Program-made: the position numbers and the translations under genes
Shown: piece by piece, positions 6,367 to 12,249 of the stretch
Layout of the letters: each line of letters opens with the position of its first letter
How positions within the stretch are numbered: position 1 is the first letter of the stretch
Notes under the pieces: model-generated
The model's input: the letters and a program-made list of their open reading frames with translations, nothing else
Databases searched by the model: none
What the model was told of the DNA's origin: nothing
Source: JBBTVO01 sp038058335
GTDB taxonomy: Bacteria > Patescibacteriota > Microgenomatia > Levybacterales > UBA12049
Length of the DNA stretch: 12,249 nucleotides
Reading direction: 5' to 3'
NCBI GenBank assembly: GCA_038058335.1
Contig: JBBUBI010000042.1
Location: forward strand, 1-12,249

Positions 6367-6851
6367 TCAAAATGACAAAAGCTTAAGCGATATTTTCGTC
6401 CTGCATTTTCGGGATTTATGCTAGCAGGTGTTCCGAGAGTTACCGGCAGCTCGCAGGCAGTTTTTTTATCAATACCAAGTTTTTGCAGGAATTCATTTTC
6501 TACCTCAACCCGCCCTTCGTTAAATGGAGACTTGTTTACAGACAGGATAAAGATATTAAATTGAGGAAAATATTGAATACTATTATTCTGATTAGATGAC
6601 AGCTCAAGGTCGCCTGCGTTATTTATTTTTTTTGCAAATTTAAAGAAGTTGTTAACCTCTTTACCGCCAATAATTATTTTCCCATCGCTCCCAGGCAATA
6701 TCCCCGATGGAAGAGGGTAGCTTACGGGCACGTTTGTTGGAGAAGGGCTTGTCTCAGTCTCCTCTTCAACCCGAGGCTTAAGCAGCGAAAGAAGCGCAAA
6801 GATAACTAGTAAGACTAAAAAAATACTTGCTATAAATATATATTTCTTCAT
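6363..6851 (-). CDS. small membrane-anchored protein of unknown function
   Basis: I do not recognise the family. From the ATG at 6849-6851 it is 162 residues: MKKYIF, then one hydrophobic segment at about residues 4-23, a charged and proline/serine/threonine-rich linker to about 50, and a compact extracytoplasmic domain with two cysteines (C133 and C159) that could pair. The domain ends in RLSFCHFD. This start lies two positions beyond the stop of the muralytic gene (one base between them). In-frame ATGs at 6861-6863 and 6903-6905 would add 4 or 18 residues inside that gene and give no better start. As last gene of the secretion-like cluster, it may be an envelope component of that machine. 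It converges on dnaN with overlapping stop codons. Confidence 0.75.
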   Translation of the reverse strand: MKKYIFIASIFLVLLVIFALLSLLKPRVEEETETSPSPTNVPVSYPLPSGILPGSDGKIIIGGKEVNNFFKFAKKINNAGDLELSSNQNNSIQYFPQFNIFILSVNKSPFNEGRVEVENEFLQKLGIDKKTACELPVTLGTPASINPENAGRKYRLSFCHFD

Positions 6852-6852
6852 A

Positions 6853-8214
6853 TCATTGAACATTGCAGGCTGCGGCTCCCGCCCAAGGCGTGAAGCCCTG
6901 TTCATTATACAAGCTTACAGCTTTTTGTAAATTAGTCTGAGGATCAAGTACCGCCTCCTCGCACCTATTTACCAGGTCTTGGTTTGCGACATGGCAAGGA
7001 AGAATTGCGGGGTTCTCAAGATTTTGCTCCTGAGGATACATACAATGTGGAGGAGGATTGAGAACATTATCTGCGCACGTGGGATCATTAAGTACGTTGT
7101 CCTTTCTAAAGGCTGTATAGCAGTTGAGCCGCTCTCCGTTCTTGTCTGTAATCCAGTGTGCGAGTAGGTTTATCTGCATTAATCCTCCGCTCCAATCAAC
7201 TGATCTTTCCGATATTTCTGGATGTGCACATTTTCTGTTAAACGCTCTAATTTGTCCTCCGCTTTCTTGCTCACAGACTATGGAGAACTTTCCTGCTACT
7301 ACAGGGTCTGTGAAATAATTTTGAAGATATGATGCAGAGCAATAACCAACTCCTTGCTCACAGACCCCACCAGAGGAAGACTTAGGAGGAGTGCACATTC
7401 CAAACTCATTATCTACGGCAATCCACCCAGCTTCCGTATCTGTTCCTCCTCGGGGAGGGAGGATTGGATTCCTTATGTCTATTCCTAGCGTAATATGGAC
7501 ATGGGTGGCTGAGGTTTTTCCGACAACCGTTCCGGAGGGATAAATTTTCCCAAGCTGGAGACTGGAGGCGGCCATATGAACCAAATGAAGAGTCCAGTTT
7601 TTTTGATCCCCGAGATTTACTAAGAAAATCATAGTGCTTCCGCATGTTCCGTCTACTGGGTCAGTGCAATCGGAAAGGATGTTTGGGAGCCTGTTTACAT
7701 ATATCCATTGTTGTATTTTTCCTTCAAGCGAAGGAAGTACAACGCTCTCACCAGAGGGGCCACCGGTGTTAACATCAATTGATTTAGCACGTCTGGAATT
7801 AGACAGACAAGATGCGGGATAGTTATCGCCGCAGTGTCCGCCCACAGAGTCTGCTTGGTAAGAAGGGGTTGTAATTGAGCCGTTTGCAACCGGGCAGCTT
7901 GCAAATGAGCCACTCCCCGGGAGGCCGCCGCCGGGAGGAAGGAGTACTCCGGTATCTTCTCCTGAGCTGTCAAAGCTTGCACTTCCGCCGCCGCCCTGTG
8001 TTAGAACAAGGATAAAGATTATTAATATGGCAACACCAGCTGCTATAAAAGGCCAAGCTGGAGCTGAGGCGATCGCGGCAGCAGCAGCCTGTCCTGCCTG
8101 ATAGGCCATTCTGGCTTTATCGACTAAGCCTTTTATTTGCCTTGCCTTGTCTGCAACGTCATTTACTCTATCGACTGCTCCTTTTTTTCTTTGATCATTT
8201 CCGCCTTCAGCCAT
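6853..8214 (-). CDS. membrane-anchored cell-wall hydrolase: M23-like domain plus VirB1-like lytic transglycosylase
   Basis: This 453-residue protein has a basic, alanine-rich cytoplasmic N-terminus, a membrane segment at about 54-72 and a glycine-rich linker (74-103). Residues about 107-250 resemble an LytM/M23 endopeptidase: SIDV at 145-148, VHM at 212-214 and HVH at 238-240. The first zinc histidine, expected at 143, is alanine, so this half may be inactive or altered. Residues about 285-453 resemble a lysozyme-like transglycosylase: ESGG at 317-320 with probable catalytic E317, SGGLMQIN at 342-349, and LYNEQGFTPW at 435-444. All 16 cysteines lie beyond the membrane segment, suggesting disulfides outside the cell membrane. 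A VirB1-like role, opening peptidoglycan for the secretion apparatus, is inferred from the neighbouring VirB4. No Shine-Dalgarno sequence precedes the ATG at 8212-8214. Confidence 0.82.
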   Translation of the reverse strand: MAEGGNDQRKKGAVDRVNDVADKARQIKGLVDKARMAYQAGQAAAAAIASAPAWPFIAAGVAILIIFILVLTQGGGGSASFDSSGEDTGVLLPPGGGLPGSGSFASCPVANGSITTPSYQADSVGGHCGDNYPASCLSNSRRAKSIDVNTGGPSGESVVLPSLEGKIQQWIYVNRLPNILSDCTDPVDGTCGSTMIFLVNLGDQKNWTLHLVHMAASSLQLGKIYPSGTVVGKTSATHVHITLGIDIRNPILPPRGGTDTEAGWIAVDNEFGMCTPPKSSSGGVCEQGVGYCSASYLQNYFTDPVVAGKFSIVCEQESGGQIRAFNRKCAHPEISERSVDWSGGLMQINLLAHWITDKNGERLNCYTAFRKDNVLNDPTCADNVLNPPPHCMYPQEQNLENPAILPCHVANQDLVNRCEEAVLDPQTNLQKAVSLYNEQGFTPWAGAAACNVQ

Positions 8215-8233
8215 AGTTTAATAATAACAAAAT

Positions 8234-10282
8234 TTAAGTTACCGGAGGAGTCTCAGGCGGTGGGGGAGCTACAGGATTGACAATAGGTGTAGGAGGACTC
8301 ACTGGATTTGGAGCAGGAGTGGGGTCAGTAGAATTAACTGTGGTAGTACCAACAACTGGGATTGTGCCAGGTACCTGCGGACGTTCCTCAACAGCGCTTG
8401 GGATGGTTGCGACAGGAGCATCCGGTAGGGTATTCTCCTCTGATTTTTGTTTTTGAGCAAGTATTTCTTGGGGATTGGATGTAATGATCGTATGCTCAAA
8501 TGGTGCCGCGATGACCTTAATCACTACGTGGCTTTGACCTGCGAAAAAAAGCCCTTCGCCGACATCTGCTGACAGCAAAAGTTCTTTTTCGCCCTGAGAT
8601 AAGTAGAAAATCTCAGATATTTGATCAACCTCAGTTGGGCTTTGCTTCAAAAGCATTTGAATAGAAGAGTTTGAAAGAACCGCTTTTCCATAGTCGGTGG
8701 AAAGAAAATCCTGTACGTCCTGAGTGGCCGTAGTAAGGGCAAGATAGTATTTTCGCGCTCTCTTGGCAATACTATATACAAAAGATGCAGAATCCTCGTA
8801 TTTCATGATATACCAGGCCTCATCAAGAATAAGAAGTCTCTTCTTCAGGCTTTTTCGAACTCTAGTCCATACAAAATCCAAAATTATGTGCATCGCGATA
8901 GGACGGAGCTCATCTTCAAGAGCTTTGATTGAGAAAACAGTAAGAGGATTTGTAATGTCGAAGTTTGACTGTTGATTGAATATTCCGTTCAAACTCCCTT
9001 TTATAAATTTCTCAATTCTAAGAGCCAGCCCGCGGGCGGTTGCGTCTTCCATTCCCAGAAGGACTTTGTATAGGTCTTCCATGAGCGGTGGTGGATTTTT
9101 TTGAGTCGCAGGATCTGCGGTGATTCCTTTTTGTCTGTAAGTCTCAACGAGCGCACGGTCAAGTATCGCATCTTCTGCGGGTTCAAGCTTGCCCATGACA
9201 ATTCGCAGAAGCCCGTGTAGGGAAAGGATCTTAAGTCCCAGCTCATTTTCTCCTTCTTCATAAAGTCCGGATAGATCGAATGGATTTATCTTTACAGGAT
9301 CAGATGGGGTAAATGATACATGTTCTCCTCCCAGAGTTGTCGAGAGCGCTTCATATTCTCCTTCAGGATCGATAATTATAACCTCAGTGCCGAACATGAA
9401 TTGACGTAACGCCTCAAGTTTTATCAAATAAGATTTTCCCGCACCAGATTTACCCAGGACTATCTCATTTGCGTTTTCAAGTGAAAACCTGTCAAAAATA
9501 ATTAGGGATCCGTTTTGTTCGTTTATTCCATACATTATTCCTTTATCCTGAGTAAGAGTAGCGGAGGTAAACGGAAATGTAGAGGCAAGGGATGTGGTAT
9601 CCATATTGCGGGTAATATAAAGCTTGTCTGTTGCCATGGGGATTGAAGACTTAAATCCATCCTCCATCTGAAGAGTAGTTGTTTTGGTTATTAGCAGAAT
9701 TGATGCAAGCGTAGAAATAAGCCGCTTAGAAGCCTCCTCAAGATCTTGAAGATTATCGGATGATAGAGTTATGTAAAGACTGAATTGAAAAAACCTCTCA
9801 ACTCCTTTGGCGAGCTGTTCCTGAAGGGAAAGAGCGTCTTCAAGCGCTGCCTGAACTTTGGGATCGTTAATTTTGCCATCTTGCGCCTGAGAAGAAAGCG
9901 TTGCTTCCATTTCCGCGATCTTCCTTCTAAGATCCGTAAGAACATCATTTGATGACGCAGGATAGCAGAACATAGAAATATTCATCGAGTGATCAAAGTC
10001 AATAAGCGGCGATAGCCAGTTCGGTGAAACGAATCGGGGATAGCCTACCACAAAAAATGTTTTATAGAAAAAATCACCAACTCGAATGAAATTGAAATCC
10101 ACTTCAACCGAAGACGGAGCAATTATGTCAGCAAGAGAAGTTGTCCCTTTCTCAAGCTTGGCAATCCCTGGCAATGTCTTTGGTTGTGCGGGAGCTGGCG
10201 CAGCTTTTGCAAGTTGCACCGGATTCTGTTGTCCGCCTTGTTGCGGGATAGTCTGTTGGGGCTTTTTCTTTCCGAATATCAT
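8234..10282 (-). CDS. virB4: VirB4/TraC-family type IV secretion ATPase
   Basis: This 682-residue protein is the cytoplasmic, membrane-associated ATPase that powers type IV secretion or conjugation. A glutamine/proline-rich N-terminal stretch (8-38) precedes the VirB4 N-terminal region (about 58-260), which holds an acidic/glutamine-rich helical insert near 115-160. The RecA-like motor shows Walker A GKSGAGKS at 277-284, IIIDPEGEY at 302-310, Walker B LLILDEAW at 483-490 and TTATQD at 517-522. After residue 610 comes a disordered tail with 20 prolines in its last 68 residues, unusual for the family. The ATG overlaps the preceding stop as ATGA and has the only strong Shine-Dalgarno in this cluster, AGGAGG, nine bases upstream. 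The partners on both sides fit a secretion machine; the substrate cannot be told. Confidence 0.93.
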   Translation of the reverse strand: MIFGKKKPQQTIPQQGGQQNPVQLAKAAPAPAQPKTLPGIAKLEKGTTSLADIIAPSSVEVDFNFIRVGDFFYKTFFVVGYPRFVSPNWLSPLIDFDHSMNISMFCYPASSNDVLTDLRRKIAEMEATLSSQAQDGKINDPKVQAALEDALSLQEQLAKGVERFFQFSLYITLSSDNLQDLEEASKRLISTLASILLITKTTTLQMEDGFKSSIPMATDKLYITRNMDTTSLASTFPFTSATLTQDKGIMYGINEQNGSLIIFDRFSLENANEIVLGKSGAGKSYLIKLEALRQFMFGTEVIIIDPEGEYEALSTTLGGEHVSFTPSDPVKINPFDLSGLYEEGENELGLKILSLHGLLRIVMGKLEPAEDAILDRALVETYRQKGITADPATQKNPPPLMEDLYKVLLGMEDATARGLALRIEKFIKGSLNGIFNQQSNFDITNPLTVFSIKALEDELRPIAMHIILDFVWTRVRKSLKKRLLILDEAWYIMKYEDSASFVYSIAKRARKYYLALTTATQDVQDFLSTDYGKAVLSNSSIQMLLKQSPTEVDQISEIFYLSQGEKELLLSADVGEGLFFAGQSHVVIKVIAAPFEHTIITSNPQEILAQKQKSEENTLPDAPVATIPSAVEERPQVPGTIPVVGTTTVNSTDPTPAPNPVSPPTPIVNPVAPPPPETPPVT

Positions 10283-10941
10283 GCCTGATTTCCTCCTCTC
10301 ACAATGGGTGTATTTATCGCATCTGATACCTGGCTTGATTCGACAGCATAACCATTAAATATTTCATAAAAAAGCTTAATTAGTTCTTCTTTGTGTAGCG
10401 TTTTTGCACGGAGATTTAGCCTTGAAAGCTGAGAATGCACTGCTTCTGCTTTTGAGTGAAGAGATGCTTGAGCCTGAGCTGCAAATGTGTCAGCGGAAAC
10501 AGAGGTTTTCTGAGCACTTTTTGCAGATGTGATTCCATGCTCTAAATAGGAGTAAGATAAAACCATATAAAATTTCTTATCCAAAACCGTATTTACTTTT
10601 ACAAGCTCTTTTACAAAATCCCTATAAAGTCTTATTTGTGATCCTAAGAGTTGATTTTGTGATTGATTTGCTTGATCCTCCAAAAGCTTAAGGTAAGAAG
10701 TGATATCAAGCTTCTTACTTCTTATGAAAATTTGAATCGGAAATGAAAGAGAGTTTAGAAGCGATGCGTAAGAATATATTTTGGTATCCTGTTCTTCTTT
10801 TGAAAGGAGGGCGAAATTCGTAGCATTCACTTCAATTATGAGGCATGCATTTTTTCCGGATAGAATTACTATTTCGTCTTCTATTTTTTCTATTTCTGTA
10901 AATTTTTGAGTTGATGCTTTGTTCTGGGCAGTTTTACTCAT
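10279..10941 (-). CDS. stand-alone TraC-like / VirB4 N-domain-like protein
   Basis: This 220-residue protein has no ATPase motifs. Its first 130 residues (EIEKIEDEIVILSGKNACLI, SFPIQIFIRSKKLDI near 66-80, then DKKFYMVLSY near 120-130) follow the pattern seen at the N-terminus of VirB4/TraC-type ATPases of Gram-positive conjugation systems. The C-terminal half is helical and alanine/glutamine/serine-rich (about 135-200). It probably docks the VirB4 ATPase to the membrane subunit encoded upstream. It overlaps both neighbours by four bases (ATGA at 10938-10941 and 10279-10282), which implies coupled, stoichiometric synthesis. The last codons (IVRGGNQA) carry the AGGAGG that serves virB4. No enzyme activity is predicted. 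Confidence 0.75.
   Translation of the reverse strand: MSKTAQNKASTQKFTEIEKIEDEIVILSGKNACLIIEVNATNFALLSKEEQDTKIYSYASLLNSLSFPIQIFIRSKKLDITSYLKLLEDQANQSQNQLLGSQIRLYRDFVKELVKVNTVLDKKFYMVLSYSYLEHGITSAKSAQKTSVSADTFAAQAQASLHSKAEAVHSQLSRLNLRAKTLHKEELIKLFYEIFNGYAVESSQVSDAINTPIVRGGNQA
10292..10297 (-). promoter_or_regulatory. strong Shine-Dalgarno of virB4
   Basis: AGGAGG on the minus strand, nine bases before the virB4 ATG, is built from the RGG codons at the end of the TraC-like gene. It is the only full-strength site among the genes here and shows that the ribosomes of this organism do use the anti-Shine-Dalgarno pairing. Confidence 0.8.
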
Positions 10942-12203
10942 GTTGAATTTTTCTGTGTCTGGCTAAACAATGATCTCCTCAGCTCTTCTCGTGAGTCAAT
11001 TGAGATTACTTCAATAGGCATAAATACTTCTCCCGTCGCCTTGATTTCGATTGAGTCAAATTTATTCAAATTCTTTGTGTCTTCAAAAGACATTGTATAG
11101 GTTCCGTTGCCAAGAGGAGTTGCTGATGCAAACTGTCCAAGAACATTAGTTTTAAACGCTCGTACGGGATTTGCGCTTGAATCTTTTACTTCAACCAGGA
11201 TATTTGCAATCGGATTGCCTCGAGGGTCCTTAATAATTCCCATTATCAGATTTGGTACGTCTGAAACAAAAGGAAGCCCTGTAGCTTTTCCCAGAATCTT
11301 TGGAATTTTCCTGACTGATTGCGTCTGCGGAGCGGCAGTTGCGGTGGTAGGTGTAAATACTTTTTGATTTTGCTGATCCAATTTTCTCCTGAGCTCAAGT
11401 ATTTGGTTTTCAAGATCCTGTTTTTGAGAACTGACATCTGACAAGACTTTTTCAAGATCAAGAACCTTGTCGTGCGCAGCTTCATATTTCTCAGATCCTG
11501 CTTGAATTTGCTCGGCAATTTTTGCTTCTTCGAGCTCTTTTTTTATTTCAGCCTCCGACTTATCAAGCTTTTCTTCTTTTACTTCAACCTCTCTTTTATC
11601 ATTGGGATTATTTTGGTTAGAGCTTTTAATAGGCGCTGGTTTTGTAAGCTGTGGCTTGTCTTCATTCATAGAAATAATTTTCGTGAATGCACTCGGGCCA
11701 GTTGGATTTATGGCTTGAGGAACAGGAGAGCCGTGCATGGATCCTAAGGCATTTAGGAAATTCATTTCTTTCTGATCGAGCTTATTCATGGGTTTTTGAG
11801 GCAATCCCTTTAGAAATTCCTGAAGGTTCTTTGAAGACTGCTCGCTTGTTCCCAGAGACGGCGCTTGAGACATCTGCTGAGCATTTCTTGGAGGGTCAGG
11901 AAACCAAATATGTCCTCCCATTTTTTGATAAATATATTGAGTGGGGCTAACCAAAGCTTTGAAATAATTTCCTATCATTATGTCAAATGGCCTTCCTTCG
12001 ATCGGAATGAAAGCAGCCGCAATCCCGAGGCCTACAAAAATAAGGACAAAAGGGAGCTTTATAAGTATAAAAAGCGGGAGAATAAAGGTTATCCATCCGA
12101 GAATTATGCCGGCCGCGAGATACGCAAACTGCTTGATCGTCATATCGCCAATCAGTTTAAATTGAAAACCTGTAATATCTTGAGGAATGGGGTGATTTTC
12201 CAC
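10938..12203 (-). CDS. PrgI/VirB3-like membrane protein with coiled coil and beta-sandwich-like extension
   Basis: The first 105 residues look like a PrgI-family (VirB3-like) protein: IPQDITGFQFKLIGDMTIKQ before two membrane segments at about 27-48 and 50-68, then RPFDIMIGNYFKALVSPTQY. That part would sit in the inner membrane and contact VirB4. Most such proteins end soon after; this one continues to 421 residues. It adds a polar linker (106-204), a lysine/glutamate-rich coiled coil (about 205-281) and a domain at about 316-402 resembling carboxypeptidase-regulatory-like (Ig-like) folds (IMGIIKDPRGNPIANILVEVKD, then TNVLGQF). Positive charges put both ends in the cytoplasm. The start is GTG at 12201-12203; no in-frame ATG occurs before an upstream TAA and there is no Shine-Dalgarno sequence. 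It is the first visible gene of the cluster. Confidence 0.8.
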   Translation of the reverse strand: MENHPIPQDITGFQFKLIGDMTIKQFAYLAAGIILGWITFILPLFILIKLPFVLIFVGLGIAAAFIPIEGRPFDIMIGNYFKALVSPTQYIYQKMGGHIWFPDPPRNAQQMSQAPSLGTSEQSSKNLQEFLKGLPQKPMNKLDQKEMNFLNALGSMHGSPVPQAINPTGPSAFTKIISMNEDKPQLTKPAPIKSSNQNNPNDKREVEVKEEKLDKSEAEIKKELEEAKIAEQIQAGSEKYEAAHDKVLDLEKVLSDVSSQKQDLENQILELRRKLDQQNQKVFTPTTATAAPQTQSVRKIPKILGKATGLPFVSDVPNLIMGIIKDPRGNPIANILVEVKDSSANPVRAFKTNVLGQFASATPLGNGTYTMSFEDTKNLNKFDSIEIKATGEVFMPIEVISIDSREELRRSLFSQTQKNST

Positions 12204-12209
12204 TTTATG

Positions 12210-12239
12210 AGCGTATAGCGAATAGAGAAAAGCGTATAG
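12210..12239. repeat. 9-bp direct repeat upstream of the PrgI-like gene
   Basis: AGCGTATAG occurs at 12210-12218 and again at 12231-12239, exactly 21 bases (two helical turns) apart, just upstream of the GTG start. Read on the minus strand each copy contains TATACG, a possible weak -10. A dimeric regulator site or duplicated promoter element is possible. The window ends here, so the full promoter cannot be judged. Confidence 0.4.
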
Positions 12240-12249
12240 TTAAGTCTCA

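Noticed and set aside
6852..6905. Longer 180-residue start for the small terminal gene
   Set aside because: It would overlap the end of the muralytic gene by 53 bases and put 18 polar residues before a clean MKK-type membrane anchor.
6979..7318. Overlapping plus-strand open frames opposite the muralytic gene
   Set aside because: They lie antisense to the conserved transglycosylase motifs and show no family resemblance; shadow frames.
10086..10358. 90-codon plus-strand frame with a cysteine/glycine-rich stretch
   Set aside because: It results from the glutamine/proline/glycine-rich N-terminus of VirB4 read in reverse; no start signal.
11107..12218. Several plus-strand open frames opposite the PrgI-like gene
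   Set aside because: They mirror the codons of the minus-strand gene, whose membrane segments and overlap with its neighbour are convincing.

Overview
The window reads as a chromosomal replication-origin region of a bacterium, most likely a member of the Candidate Phyla Radiation (Patescibacteria), possibly of the Microgenomates type. The evidence is indirect: very compact, overlapping genes; a reduced rpmH-rnpA-yidD-yidC-jag block; a Wzy/WaaL-like membrane protein; and a PrgI / TraC-like / VirB4 / muralytic-enzyme cluster of a kind I associate with those genomes. The phylum assignment is inference from protein style, not from a marker-gene tree. TGA is used as a stop in several genes (rnpA, yidD, the TraC-like gene), so the UGA=Gly code of some CPR lineages does not apply.

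Left part, minus strand (1-3663): a tight leftward operon running rpmH, rnpA, yidD, yidC, jag, an O-antigen ligase-like protein, then an RNase HI-like protein. Every junction is an overlap or a single-base gap. The first five genes are the standard bacterial origin-side block: ribosomal protein L34, the RNase P protein, the membrane insertion factor, the YidC insertase and a KH/R3H RNA-binding protein. A polysaccharide ligase/polymerase-like protein and RNase HI take the place usually held by mnmE and related genes. A possible further gene begins at the left edge.

Centre (3664-6366): a divergent intergenic region holds a good promoter for the rpmH operon, a likely dnaA promoter and a perfect DnaA box at the expected dnaA transcription start. 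dnaA and dnaN follow on the plus strand. The dnaA-dnaN spacer is the best oriC candidate. It carries in-register direct DnaA boxes about one helical turn apart, then a CTA-triplet run resembling DnaA-trios, then an AT-rich stretch. All four perfect DnaA boxes that I found in the window lie between 3771 and 5176.

Right part, minus strand (6363-12203): a five-gene cluster read leftward, head-on to dnaN and to the presumed rightward fork. In transcription order it contains: a PrgI/VirB3-like two-TM protein extended by a coiled coil and a beta-sandwich-like domain; a stand-alone TraC/VirB4 N-domain-like protein; a VirB4-type ATPase with a proline-rich tail; a cysteine-rich membrane-anchored protein combining an M23-like domain with a VirB1-like lytic transglycosylase domain; and a small membrane-anchored protein of unknown function. 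Together they look like the energising, inner-membrane and wall-opening parts of a type IV secretion or conjugation-like machine. No relaxase, coupling protein or VirB6/8/9/10 is visible in the window, so the role (DNA export, uptake, or protein secretion) is open. The last gene of this cluster shares a TTAA with dnaN: the two stop codons overlap tail to tail, with no space for a terminator.

There is no gene-free stretch longer than about 130 bases. I saw no tRNA, rRNA, CRISPR array or transposase.
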